From contig CAZPDM010000006.1 of the NCBI GenBank assembly GCA_964585305.1, forward strand, positions 1 to 64,000: a stretch of 64,000 nt of DNA, given 5' to 3'. The notes below the pieces were generated by a model. The model searched no databases, had not been told where the DNA came from, and worked only from the letters and a program-made list of their open reading frames with translations. The position numbers and the translations under genes are program-made. This stretch comes from CAZPDM01 sp964585305 (GTDB taxonomy: Bacteria; Planctomycetota; Uabimicrobiia; Uabimicrobiales; JABWCH01). Positions 25,500-35,281 of this stretch are shown here, one piece after another. The stretch's first letter is position 1. Each line of letters begins with the position of its first letter.

Positions 25500-27191
25500 T
25501 TAAGAAACATCAACTTGTGTTACACGTAAGACTTCATCAATTGTAGTAACGCCTTCCAAGACCTTTTTTGCTCCGTCCATACGTAATGTACGCAATCCTC
25601 CTAATTTGATTGCATCTTGCTTAATAACTGTAGAACTTGAACGGGCCATAATTTGTTCACGAATGCGTTCGCTAATTGGCAATACTTCATAAAGACCTAA
25701 ACGATCTTTAAGACCTGTGCGCATACATTTTTCACAACCTACTCCTTTCCACAATACACCTTTTGAACTTAGAGAATTAGGTTGTAAACCAATTTCCTGA
25801 AGTCTTTTTGTTTCCGGAGTATACTCAACTTTGCAACTTGAACAGATTTTACGGCATAGACGTTGTGCGATAACACAAAGTAATGATGATGATACAAGAT
25901 ATGGCTCAATACCAATATCTAGCAAACGTGTAATAGCACTTGCTGCGTCATTCGTATGTAAAGTAGAAAAAACCATGTGTCCAGTTAAAGCAGCTTGAAT
26001 AGAAATACGTGCAGTTTCTTCATCTCGAATTTCTCCCACCATAATAACATTAGGATCTTGACGTAATAAAGTGCGCAAGCCTTTTGCAAAAGTCAATCCT
26101 TTTTTTTCTGAAACTTGGATCTGACTTACATTGCGAAGATTATATTCGATAGGATCTTCTACTGTCATAATATTTTTTTCAATAGAATTTAAACGACTGA
26201 TAGATGCATATAAGGTAGTAGATTTACCACTGCCAGTTGGGCCTGTAACAAGCAAAATGCCATGGTGATAGTGAATATATTTTTCAACTAATTTTAAATT
26301 TTGGCTATCCAATCCAATTTCTTCCAAACTATATACACGAGCCGATTTATCCAAAAGACGCATTACAATACGTTCGCCATGAGAAGTCGGGACAGAGGAA
26401 ATACGAATATCGACTTCAGCGTCTCCCATTTTAATACTTTTACGGCCATCTTGTGGCAACCGACGTTCTGCAATATCCATTTTTCCCATAACTTTAACAC
26501 GGCTGATTACTGCATCTTGATAGCGTTTTGGAATAGCTTGAACATCATAAAGAATACCATCAATACGATAGCGAACTTGCAACTTTTCTTCATAAGGTTG
26601 CAAATGAATATCACTAACTCTTTGACGTACAGCTTCCATAATAACATTATTAACAATACGTATTACTAACGGTTGATTGGGATCATCAATTGGTTTATCG
26701 CTATCACCTTTTTCGCCTGCTTCTTCTATTTCTTCTTCATCTCCAATCGCCCCATCTAAATTTTGTTTATAGCAATTGTTAATAGCTGCAACAATTTCCG
26801 CCCTAGGAGCTAGATAAATATCAACAGGAGCTTTAAGAAAATTCGAAAGATCATCCATAGGATGCAAAACAAGAGGGGTGCATGTTGCTACTTGATAAGC
26901 ATCTTCATCTTTGCCAATTGCTACAACGTTATAATTTCTGGCAAAATTAATAGCAACATTTTTGCAAAATTCTTCTGGAACTTTGCTATAATCAATTTTT
27001 TCTATAAAAGGCAAATCCATTTCTTGAGAACAAATTTGAAGAAATTGTTTTTCGCTAACATATCCACGTTGTACAACAAACTGATCTAAAGAGACATCAT
27101 GTTCTTCAACAGCCTGTAAGATTTCATCTACTTTTGCTATTTCTAAAACACCTTGCTCTACAAATTTTAAAAGTAAATCGCGGTTATTCAT
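25500..27191 (-). CDS. Type II secretion / type IV pilus assembly ATPase (GspE/PilB family)
   Basis: A 563-residue hexameric ATPase that powers pilus or pseudopilus assembly at the inner membrane. The N-terminal GspE domain (about 1-140) is followed by the Walker A GPTGSGKSTT, the Asp box EDPIEY, the Walker B GEIRDEETA and the His box TGHMVFSTLHTNDA. A tetracysteine zinc motif (CSSC and CEKC) marks it as GspE/PilB rather than PilT. The length is normal. No pilin, GspF/PilC or secretin gene is nearby, so the system it serves cannot be told. No clear Shine-Dalgarno sequence precedes the ATG. Confidence 0.9.
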   Translation of the reverse strand: MNNRDLLLKFVEQGVLEIAKVDEILQAVEEHDVSLDQFVVQRGYVSEKQFLQICSQEMDLPFIEKIDYSKVPEEFCKNVAINFARNYNVVAIGKDEDAYQVATCTPLVLHPMDDLSNFLKAPVDIYLAPRAEIVAAINNCYKQNLDGAIGDEEEIEEAGEKGDSDKPIDDPNQPLVIRIVNNVIMEAVRQRVSDIHLQPYEEKLQVRYRIDGILYDVQAIPKRYQDAVISRVKVMGKMDIAERRLPQDGRKSIKMGDAEVDIRISSVPTSHGERIVMRLLDKSARVYSLEEIGLDSQNLKLVEKYIHYHHGILLVTGPTGSGKSTTLYASISRLNSIEKNIMTVEDPIEYNLRNVSQIQVSEKKGLTFAKGLRTLLRQDPNVIMVGEIRDEETARISIQAALTGHMVFSTLHTNDAASAITRLLDIGIEPYLVSSSLLCVIAQRLCRKICSSCKVEYTPETKRLQEIGLQPNSLSSKGVLWKGVGCEKCMRTGLKDRLGLYEVLPISERIREQIMARSSSTVIKQDAIKLGGLRTLRMDGAKKVLEGVTTIDEVLRVTQVDVS

Positions 27192-27434
27192 GAAATTTTA
27201 TAGTGATACTAGTTTTTACCAGATTCACTCCTCCGATGAAATTAGTAAAAAAAATGACTTTTTTTCTAGATTCATTTTTGATAAAATAATAATATACTTT
27301 AGTCCTTAGTTAGATATTTCAACTAAGAAAAATATTTATTTTCTACAAGTCTAAAATATATCCTTATTTTTTGCAAGCATTTTATAAAAAACATTGTTAG
27401 AAAAATTTGCCATACTCTATATAATGAGGTTTTT

Positions 27435-30400
27435 ATGAAAAATTACAATTTTATGGAATGCCAAAAATATATTGAAGCAATCAAAAACAAGCCTTTGGCA
27501 TTAGGAATTACAGCAAAAGAAGTTCCAGGCTACTTGGCAAATCTTGAATCTGACTGGGTATTAGTTGCAGTACAAGAAAATCTTGGAATTATTATAGTTC
27601 CAGGACAAGATGGCGATTTTATAGGATTTTATTTTAAAAATAACCGTTTTGAACGAGAAGAAATATTAGATTCATATCGACCAGAAGATGGATATCATTT
27701 TTCAATTTTTGAAATTGATACATCAAATATTTTGTCGTGGTTACGCTCAGATCAAAATTCATTAGTATTAGAACATGAAGAAATTAATTTTGAGCTTGGT
27801 TGGCGATTAAAAAAAACAATGATAGGAGCATCTGATGTAATTGCTATAATATACCAATGGAATAATGGTTCTATGTTAGTATGTAGTAAAGAAAAGGATT
27901 CTTTTAGCGATCCTCAAAAAAATATTATAGGCGAATTAGCACTTCAAGCATTTCGTAACCATCGACAAGCCGATACAAATTGTACAATAAAAATATTACA
28001 TGCCTCATTAGAGAATTTAGAAGAAGAAGAACATGACGCTCCCTTAGTAGATTTACCTTTACCAACAAAAAAAATATCAATCAATCCTGCCGTTTTAGAA
28101 CTAAGCAATTCCTCTATTCCTGTTGTTCAAGAACATGACTTAACAACTCCAAGTATTCTCCAAGAAATTAGCGATTCAAATATTCCTGTAGCAAGTGAAC
28201 AAGAAAACACATCAAATGAAAATTGGGATGCAACACCTTTTGATAACGAAGATGAAGAAAATGTTAGCACTGCTGAAATCGAAGAAAATATCGAAGATGA
28301 ATTTCTTAAAGCAGATGAATTGCCCATCGTAGAAGATGAAGAAAAATATAAAAAATATACCATTTCGCGACCTCCAACAGCATCTTCTAAATCTTCAACA
28401 GCTACTCGATATACACCACAAAATTCCTCGAATACAGATGCTGGATCAGAAAATACAATTTCAACAAATAGTGCTAACAATAATGAAGAAATTGCGGATG
28501 TTCAATTTGATGAAAATGCAGCGGAAGATTTAAATCAATCTGTTATTTTAAAATCTGCAACAGAAGATCCTGTTTTACCACATGAAAATGCAATTCACGT
28601 AATTCCAACCGAGCCATTAAAAAACAGCATTGTTAATGATAAAGAAATCAAAATTTTATCAGGATTTGGAATATATCTCCCGTATGGAGAATTATCTAGG
28701 CATGAAGACATTCAAAAAGCATACAAAAATGCTGTCACCACAAAAAAATTCCGACGAGATCGTTCCATGGGGCCAACAGAAAAACAATTGTTTCGACGTT
28801 TAGATTTACCTATTCACCTGGAACAAAAAATTCGTGAAATAAAAATCTATATAACAATTGCTGCTTCGGTTGTTGCCATTATTTTATTGCAGATACTTAT
28901 TAGTAATCTTTATGAAAAATATCAAATATATCAAACCAAGAAAAGGTACTGCGAAGAACAATTGGATAGTTTGGAAAATTATTGCAAAAAAATGGATGCA
29001 AAGATAACACTTACAGAAGAAATGCTCAATACTTTATCCCAAAATTACCCAGCAGATAAAGGCTTTCCAGAAGCAAGCCCTGAAATTTTTACTAAACTTG
29101 GGGAAATTAAAAACTATTTGGCAGAATGTCAAGATATTTTAAGAAATTCAAAAGATTTGTATCAAAAAGATTTAGATAAAATGTTTTCTTTTTTCAGTGA
29201 AAAATCTGTTTATATTAGCGAAATCAATCAAAGTGGAGTAATGGAGGCATCTACAACACATCACAAAATTTTAGAGTATTTGCAAAATCGAAGCCAGCAA
29301 ATATTGAATTTAGCTCAATATATGGATAATATTCAAAAAGAAGAAGGTCGATTACATCAAGCCTGTCTTATTTTAAGAGAACATGTTGTTGTTTTAGATC
29401 AAAAGAATAAAACTTTACAAGAGAATTGGGGCATTATACAAAATAAATATTCAAGTCGAGACAACTATCCTGCTCCATCTGATGATGCCATAGCTTTAAT
29501 AGAAACGACCAAAGTACAAATTGAAAATTATCGAAAATCTTTGCGTGAAATGGAAGAAATTATGGTCCAGGATCGCAACAAAGCATTGGAATTGGCTCAA
29601 CAATATTTGATATTAGGAGAGGTAGATGCTAGCAAACTTGATGCTTGTATTAAGACATTAGATGATCATATTACAATTTGCCAAGGAATTTTAAAAGAAC
29701 GCATTTTAAAGGAAGAAACTTTATCAATGTCTGTTAAACTTAATCGTTTATCAGAAGCATTACAAAAACAATTAGAGAAAATTAGAAAAGGACGCCAAAC
29801 TTTAGAGGAATTTCCTAAAGAATTTAATGCACCAAGACCCGATCAAACAGAAGCTACATTTCTTTCTAATATTGAACAAGAAAGTAAAAAATTGGCAGAT
29901 ACACTATTAGATTCAGGGAAATTACTTCATAGCAATCAAGTTGCTGATGCCAAAAATTTACTTTTGCCATTTATAGATAAAGATTTTAATCAAAATAAAC
30001 TCAAACAAATAGAAACAAGTATTACTGACGCAATCAAAATTGCACAAATTACTAAAACTCGTTCAGAAACAGGTAGAGAAATTGCAAATTTACTTCAAAT
30101 TGTACAAGAAAATCTGTTGAGTTTAGATTTAGAAATTAAATTAACAGAAGAACAGGGGAATGTAATTATTCAAAATTATCCCAAAAAATTAAATTTCCCT
30201 GTTTTGCCAGCTAGTGCAATCTATTATCCCAAATTGACAGAGGGAAAAAATTATCAAAAGCAATTAAAAGCAACAGTTGTTCAAGTAGATCAATATCTCA
30301 AAAATTCTGCATTAGATGAGGCTGTACAAAATCTTCGCCAGAAAAAATCTTTAGTTGAAGTAACAAAAAAGTTTTTGCCTAGACTCAAAGAAATCAATCA

Positions 30401-31760
30401 AAATCTGGAAAAACATATAAAAAAATGCCAAGAAATTGCTGATGAAAGAAAACAATTGGCGCAGTTAAAAGAAAAAAGAAATAAAATTGAGAACTATCTT
30501 CAAGATCTTAAACCCTTTCTTGGTGATTTAATTCGAGATGTAAAAGAATATCAACAGTTAGAAGATCCTAAAGAGAATCTTCCTAGCGAAGTTAATTTAG
30601 TCATTAACAAAGGACAAGATATTTCTTCCAAAATAGAAGGAATACTAACTATAGGTGATGAGCATATTTCTAAAAAGGAATATGAATCTTGTCAAAAAAT
30701 ATGGGATTATGAACAAGTAAAAGATTTACTTAATCGTGATTATATAGCTTTGGAATTAAATAAATACCAAGGGAAAATTTCTGAACAATTGCGACAAACA
30801 AAAGATATGATTGACTTGCGAAAGAAAAAATCTGAAATTAAAGAAATTACGATTGAATTGCAAAATCGTAAAGAAGAATTCCAAAACTATGTTGCCGGAA
30901 TAAAGAATTCTTTTCCAGAAATTGAAAAAAAGGCTCAAATAAATCCTGCATACTTAGATACATGTAAAAAAGAATATGAAAAAGCTCTCCAAGAAGCTGA
31001 TTATGAAATGAGCGATATTGAAAAAGTTTTAGAAAAAGTTCAAAATGATAGTGAATCAAGTAGATACGATAAAGCACTTGAAAGATTACGACCATATAGT
31101 TTCAAACAAAATCCTAGCGGAACACAGCTTGGTTTTGTTCGTGCAATTTATAATAAATTCAAAAAAGTATCAGAAGGCGAAGGTATTCCTTCGGCTCCAG
31201 TTGTCTCAAAAAATAAGCCCAGAATTCCTGGAACTTGGTATAATGAAATTACAAATGCTATTACAACTTACGAATCAATTGAAGAACGCCAGCTTAAACA
31301 AAAAATGAATGAAAAAGCTCTTAGATTTTATGATAGATTTACAGTAGAGATCGCAAATCTTAAACGAATTCCTATAGAAATTGGAGAACTGGATCGTTGT
31401 ATTGATTCTATAAAAAGTAATAATGGCGATATTGAAGCAATGCTTAAATATAAAATTGAAAATGCTTTAATTCCCAGACAATCAAGGGAAGCAAAACAAA
31501 CTTTAGATTTTTTCAGTAGTCGTGAAATCCCAATAGATAACGAGTTATTAGAAAAAATTAAAAAATTTAAAGAAGAAGTAGAAAAGCTAAAACAAGATAT
31601 ATCTTCTTCTCCACAAATTGGAGAAGAACAAATAAAAAGTTTGTTTAAATTGGGCGATAATATTTATGAAAAATTTATGGGTGAAGATTATTTTAGATCC
31701 ATATCGTCTGTTTTACTTACATTAGAAGCTGAGTCGAAAACGACAAAAGAAAAGAAATAG
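27435..31760 (+). CDS. Large single-pass membrane protein with extended coiled coils, unknown function
   Basis: A 1441-residue protein. The N-terminal 180 residues are a compact alpha/beta domain I do not recognise. An acidic, Ser/Thr/Asn-rich low-complexity linker runs from about 190 to 410. After a basic patch (KKFRRDRSMG) comes one transmembrane segment at about 472-493 (IYITIAASVVAIILLQILI). The remaining 950 residues are almost entirely charged helices in several similar blocks, each with a P-x-F/L-P break, for example NYPADKGFPEASPE and NYPKKLNFPVLPAS. Cytoplasmic N-terminus and periplasmic coiled-coil arm are inferred. GAGG precedes the ATG. A spectrin- or fibre-like envelope role is possible but unproven. 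Confidence 0.6.
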   Translation: MKNYNFMECQKYIEAIKNKPLALGITAKEVPGYLANLESDWVLVAVQENLGIIIVPGQDGDFIGFYFKNNRFEREEILDSYRPEDGYHFSIFEIDTSNILSWLRSDQNSLVLEHEEINFELGWRLKKTMIGASDVIAIIYQWNNGSMLVCSKEKDSFSDPQKNIIGELALQAFRNHRQADTNCTIKILHASLENLEEEEHDAPLVDLPLPTKKISINPAVLELSNSSIPVVQEHDLTTPSILQEISDSNIPVASEQENTSNENWDATPFDNEDEENVSTAEIEENIEDEFLKADELPIVEDEEKYKKYTISRPPTASSKSSTATRYTPQNSSNTDAGSENTISTNSANNNEEIADVQFDENAAEDLNQSVILKSATEDPVLPHENAIHVIPTEPLKNSIVNDKEIKILSGFGIYLPYGELSRHEDIQKAYKNAVTTKKFRRDRSMGPTEKQLFRRLDLPIHLEQKIREIKIYITIAASVVAIILLQILISNLYEKYQIYQTKKRYCEEQLDSLENYCKKMDAKITLTEEMLNTLSQNYPADKGFPEASPEIFTKLGEIKNYLAECQDILRNSKDLYQKDLDKMFSFFSEKSVYISEINQSGVMEASTTHHKILEYLQNRSQQILNLAQYMDNIQKEEGRLHQACLILREHVVVLDQKNKTLQENWGIIQNKYSSRDNYPAPSDDAIALIETTKVQIENYRKSLREMEEIMVQDRNKALELAQQYLILGEVDASKLDACIKTLDDHITICQGILKERILKEETLSMSVKLNRLSEALQKQLEKIRKGRQTLEEFPKEFNAPRPDQTEATFLSNIEQESKKLADTLLDSGKLLHSNQVADAKNLLLPFIDKDFNQNKLKQIETSITDAIKIAQITKTRSETGREIANLLQIVQENLLSLDLEIKLTEEQGNVIIQNYPKKLNFPVLPASAIYYPKLTEGKNYQKQLKATVVQVDQYLKNSALDEAVQNLRQKKSLVEVTKKFLPRLKEINQNLEKHIKKCQEIADERKQLAQLKEKRNKIENYLQDLKPFLGDLIRDVKEYQQLEDPKENLPSEVNLVINKGQDISSKIEGILTIGDEHISKKEYESCQKIWDYEQVKDLLNRDYIALELNKYQGKISEQLRQTKDMIDLRKKKSEIKEITIELQNRKEEFQNYVAGIKNSFPEIEKKAQINPAYLDTCKKEYEKALQEADYEMSDIEKVLEKVQNDSESSRYDKALERLRPYSFKQNPSGTQLGFVRAIYNKFKKVSEGEGIPSAPVVSKNKPRIPGTWYNEITNAITTYESIEERQLKQKMNEKALRFYDRFTVEIANLKRIPIEIGELDRCIDSIKSNNGDIEAMLKYKIENALIPRQSREAKQTLDFFSSREIPIDNELLEKIKKFKEEVEKLKQDISSSPQIGEEQIKSLFKLGDNIYEKFMGEDYFRSISSVLLTLEAESKTTKEKK

Positions 31761-31774
31761 TTAAAAGTTAAATG

Positions 31775-31939
31775 GTCAACTAAGTATTTGACATTTAATT
31801 GAGAGGAATTGAACCCGCCGCTGCAATTTTTTTCTTTAAAGCCTTTATTTATAAGCGGCGGGTTAATTCCTACCATGCATCTATGTGCATGGGCAAGTAC
31901 AATTAAGATAACGAAATTATGTCTAACAATTTTGTTGAC
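31775..31939. repeat. MITE-like structured repeat, copy C (inverted relative to A)
   Basis: A 165-base element with imperfect terminal inverted repeats (GTCAAC...TTTGACA at 31775-31793, TGTCT...GTTGAC at 31920-31939). Inside, AGGAATT (31804-31810) pairs with AATTCCT (31865-31871) and CCCGCCGCT (31814-31822) pairs perfectly with AGCGGCGGG (31854-31862), forming one long hairpin. CCATGCAT...GTGCATGG follows at 31873-31892. The core matches the reverse complement of copy A (GAGGAATTGAACCCGC, TTAAAG, CCATGCA). Confidence 0.7.
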
Positions 31940-31952
31940 AGATCACTTAAAA

Positions 31953-31975
31953 GCTGGCTGATTTTATCAGCCAGC
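31953..31975. terminator. Hairpin between convergent coiled-coil and aroB genes
   Basis: GCTGGCTGA (31953-31961) pairs perfectly with TCAGCCAGC (31967-31975) around a 5-base loop, followed on the plus strand by an AT-rich run with T clusters. It lies 19 bases past the aroB stop and can serve both convergent genes. Confidence 0.75.
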
Positions 31976-31993
31976 ACAAATTTTTAAAAATTT

Positions 31994-33058
31994 TTATAGT
32001 ATTAAAGATTCTAAAATCTCTATCACCTTTTCTTTTGGCGCATCTCGTATAATGGTAGGTTGACCAATAGCTCTCAATAAAACAAATTGTGGTTTTCCAA
32101 TTCGGCATTTTTTGTCTGAGGACATTGCATTATAACAGGCCTCTGGATTTATTTCAGAAATACTAGTTGGTAAGCCAAGTCTTATAAGAATTTGTTCAAT
32201 TTCCAAAGGTAATGTTGTAGAACATATCCCTAATTTTTCTGAAAGACGACCTGCTGCAATCAATCCTAGAGAAACAGCTTCACCATGCCGAAAATTATAT
32301 TTAAAAGCCTTTTCAATAGCATGAGCAAATGTATGACCAAGATTTAAATATGCTCGAACGTTTTTTTCCTCAGGATCTTGTTCAACAAAATGTAATTTAA
32401 CTTTTATAGCTTGTTCTAGTAAATCTATTGTAAGATCATCTCTATTTTGGATTTTTAAAAGATCGGTATTTCCTAAAAGACCATGTTTGATAATCTCCGC
32501 CATGCCACATTGCCATTCTATATCAGGTAAAGTTTGCAATGTCTCATAAGCCATCCAAATAGCTAATGGCTGCTTAAAACATCCTACAAGATTTTTTCCT
32601 TCGGGCAAATCGACTCCAACTTTACTTCCAATACTTGCGTCTGCCATAGCTAAAAGACTTGTAGGCATTTGAATAAACCCTAGCCCTCTCATATAAGTTG
32701 CAGCCGCAAATCCAGCAATATCTCCTACAACGCCTCCTCCTAAAGCAACAACAACACTATTGCGATCAAGTTTTGCTTGATTAAATTGAGAATATAATAA
32801 ACGAATAGTATCTAATGTTTTATATTTTTCTCCTGGTTGAATAATAACCCAATAAGCCTCTGGAAAGCATGGAGTAACAATATTACGATAGATTTCTGCA
32901 ACATTACTATCACTAACAATCAACCAAGACGAGGCTGAAATTTCTGCTACCAATTTTGATAATATTTGTGATGTTGGATATGTTGGAAGTAATGTGGTCG
33001 GAAATAATAAATGTCCAAGATAGATATTATAAAAATTAGTTGAAATAATTTTCATCAT
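31994..33058 (-). CDS. aroB: 3-dehydroquinate synthase
   Basis: A 354-residue enzyme of the shikimate pathway that cyclises DAHP to 3-dehydroquinate using NAD and a divalent metal. Visible family blocks are PGEKYKTLDTI, the NAD-binding VVALGGGVVGDIAGFAAATY, MPTSLLAMADASIGSKVGVD, the metal/substrate region MAEIIKHGLLG and NLGHTFAHAIE with its zinc ligand His. I start at the ATG at 33058, with a second ATG immediately following; a GTG at 33082 would add eight residues without a better ribosome binding site. It diverges from the gene at 33117, with only 58 bases between. Confidence 0.92.
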   Translation of the reverse strand: MMKIISTNFYNIYLGHLLFPTTLLPTYPTSQILSKLVAEISASSWLIVSDSNVAEIYRNIVTPCFPEAYWVIIQPGEKYKTLDTIRLLYSQFNQAKLDRNSVVVALGGGVVGDIAGFAAATYMRGLGFIQMPTSLLAMADASIGSKVGVDLPEGKNLVGCFKQPLAIWMAYETLQTLPDIEWQCGMAEIIKHGLLGNTDLLKIQNRDDLTIDLLEQAIKVKLHFVEQDPEEKNVRAYLNLGHTFAHAIEKAFKYNFRHGEAVSLGLIAAGRLSEKLGICSTTLPLEIEQILIRLGLPTSISEINPEACYNAMSSDKKCRIGKPQFVLLRAIGQPTIIRDAPKEKVIEILESLIL

Positions 33059-33116
33059 AGATATACCCCGCTTTCTAACCACCTGCTATTTACAAATTTT
33101 GAATGGAGTTTTATAT

Positions 33117-35135
33117 ATGCTACTATTTTTGTTAGTATTTGTATACTCTTTTATATTATTAGCACAAGAAATTCCATTGATAGATTGGAAAATCCCAGAT
33201 TCTTTTTCAAAAGAAAATTCTGATACTGATGAAATAATATGGAAAGAAAAAATATTAGCAGCCCAAGGAAAACAAGATATTTTACTTAATCTTTGTCGGG
33301 AATTTTTAAAAAAAAATCCTGATAGTTCACTTAGATACCAAGTAAATATTATTATAAAAAATATTCTAAAAAAAAACTTGCAATTATATTGCGCTGAAAG
33401 TCCCTGGGCTATGTCTTGCGAGCAACATAGAATTGTTCTAACTGGAGCAAATCTTTCTCAATTAGATTTTTCTATTGCTAAAGTATCTCTCTCTGAAATG
33501 ATTGAAAAAAAACAAAATCTTGAGTTATTGCCAAGCAAAAATGAAATAATAGAGTCTTGGAAAATTCCTATAGAATCAGAAAAACATGGATTTGTCAAAA
33601 CAATAGAATTAAAAAAACTTCCCCCAGGCATTTATAAAATTACTGCCAAGGATGAAGATATTAGCAGTGATTTGGGGCTTTGGGTAAGTGATTTAGGGAT
33701 GGTCATTAAACAAACCAAGGATTTATTGATGGTTTGGACTTGCCATAGGGATGGAACAAAAATTAAAGAACCTGTTCGGTTGCAATTTTTATATGAGGAT
33801 CAAAAAATAGGAGAGGCTCAAACAGATAACCAAGGTGTGTGGATAGGAAAATTTCGACAACCAATCTATCCCATTACCATTGTTGCCTGCTATCAGAAGG
33901 AACATTGGGCAATTGCAAAATCATCATGGTATGAATATCAAGCTGGTTTTCAACAAGGATATATTGCTTTAGATAGGCCAGAATATCAAGCAGGCCAAAC
34001 AGTCCATGCACAAATTATTTTACGCAATTTCGATCCACAGAAACAAGAATATAACTATATTCCCAATAGTCAAATCAATATTACATTTCAAGATTCTCAA
34101 TGGAGAAGTTTATTATCCGAAACGGTACTCTTAAATGAATTAGGTGCAGCAAACTTTAGTTTTGTTTTACCTCAAGATGCCATTTCTGGACGATATTGCC
34201 TTAGAATTCGTGGTTGGTGCATGGTAGAAAGATATTTTCAAGTACAGTCATTAAAAGATATTTCATCAACTTCTTACAAAAATGATTTAATACCATTGGC
34301 AGAAAACTTAAAAAATAGTTCTTCTCTAAGTGGAATTATAAATCAAAGTATTTCCGGTATTATATTACCTCATCAGCAATGGTTAGTAGGAAATGCTTTG
34401 AATTTTTCAGCAGAAACTAAACAGTTTACTCGATTGATTACTTATGAAACAGACCAAATTCTAGCTTATAAGTTTATAGAAGAATCAAAAAAAATGGAAA
34501 ATTTTTCTCAAATTATATTAAAAAATTGGATTCCTGGTATAAAATTGGTTGCAACTTGGAGAGAATTTGGTTATTGTAATTCAGAAGAAAGATATATTCC
34601 TATAGAAAATCCAGATAAATATCTTAATTTCCCTATTTCTATTCAATCCCCACCTAAAAATGATTTTCATCAAGCTGGAAATTTATTAACGATAACAATT
34701 GATAATGAGATAAGCAATCAGGCAAAAAAAATACAAGTCTGGGCAACAATTTTTCCTAAAAATTATCCCAATTGGAATGAAGATTTACAAAATTTTTATT
34801 ATGGGGAACGTCATTATGAAATTCCCACAAGTGATTCACAAGAATGGGAATTTTTAAGTGATAGAGAAACAATTTCTTTGAAAAATATTGCAGCTTATAA
34901 AAAATATTCCTTAAAAAATATTGCGTTATCAAATATTTTTGGTACAAATAAAGTATATTCACAAAATTTGTCGCAAACTAATCAATTATATTGGTATTCC
35001 CAAATAGTTGATAAATTTCCCCACGAAATTAAATGGACTTTGGAAGAAAATATTATAGACTGGGAAGGCAAAATTTATTTTATAGATGAATATTCCCGTA
35101 TAGGACAACATAATTTTTCCATAAGCGTCAAATAG
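33117..35135 (+). CDS. Exported alpha-2-macroglobulin-like (MG-domain) protein, short form
   Basis: A 672-residue exported protein beginning at ATG 33117, with GGAG upstream; an in-frame TTG at 33099 is less likely. The signal peptide is LLFLLVFVYSFILLA. The body is beta-rich, and the stretch around residues 285-370 (GYIALDRPEYQAGQTVHAQIIL ... GRYCLRIRG) has the MG2 pattern of bacterial alpha-2-macroglobulins, which trap proteases in the periplasm. Those proteins are usually 1500 or more residues long and many carry a CxEQ thioester; neither is present here. It may be a truncated relic or an unrelated MG-domain protein. A MITE-like repeat lies 30 bases after its stop. Confidence 0.55.
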   Translation: MLLFLLVFVYSFILLAQEIPLIDWKIPDSFSKENSDTDEIIWKEKILAAQGKQDILLNLCREFLKKNPDSSLRYQVNIIIKNILKKNLQLYCAESPWAMSCEQHRIVLTGANLSQLDFSIAKVSLSEMIEKKQNLELLPSKNEIIESWKIPIESEKHGFVKTIELKKLPPGIYKITAKDEDISSDLGLWVSDLGMVIKQTKDLLMVWTCHRDGTKIKEPVRLQFLYEDQKIGEAQTDNQGVWIGKFRQPIYPITIVACYQKEHWAIAKSSWYEYQAGFQQGYIALDRPEYQAGQTVHAQIILRNFDPQKQEYNYIPNSQINITFQDSQWRSLLSETVLLNELGAANFSFVLPQDAISGRYCLRIRGWCMVERYFQVQSLKDISSTSYKNDLIPLAENLKNSSSLSGIINQSISGIILPHQQWLVGNALNFSAETKQFTRLITYETDQILAYKFIEESKKMENFSQIILKNWIPGIKLVATWREFGYCNSEERYIPIENPDKYLNFPISIQSPPKNDFHQAGNLLTITIDNEISNQAKKIQVWATIFPKNYPNWNEDLQNFYYGERHYEIPTSDSQEWEFLSDRETISLKNIAAYKKYSLKNIALSNIFGTNKVYSQNLSQTNQLYWYSQIVDKFPHEIKWTLEENIIDWEGKIYFIDEYSRIGQHNFSISVK

Positions 35136-35165
35136 AAATTTCGACCTTTAATATAAGTAGTCTCT

Positions 35166-35256
35166 CAAAAATATTTGGACTAAAATTTATTATACATTAC
35201 TATCTCTATACTAACTTTAGCTAAGTAACTCGTCCATGGTAGTCCAAAAACTTTTG
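35166..35256. repeat. MITE-like repeat, copy B (internally deleted)
   Basis: A 91-base copy of the element at 12757-12970. Its left end (35166-35182) and right end (35240-35256) match copy A and form terminal inverted repeats. It also shares ACTAACTTTAGCTAAGTAA and GTCCATG, after which the whole hairpin core is missing. Sequence similarity to copy A continues about 10 bases past the right end. It lies directly upstream of a lipoprotein gene and may supply part of its promoter. Confidence 0.75.
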
Positions 35257-35281
35257 TCCATTCATTTAGAAAGGAAAAAAA

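Noticed and set aside
26301..26669. A 122-codon plus-strand open frame opposite the GspE/PilB gene.
   Set aside because: Entirely antisense to a conserved ATPase gene; composition rich in Asn, Phe and Thr as expected of a shadow frame.
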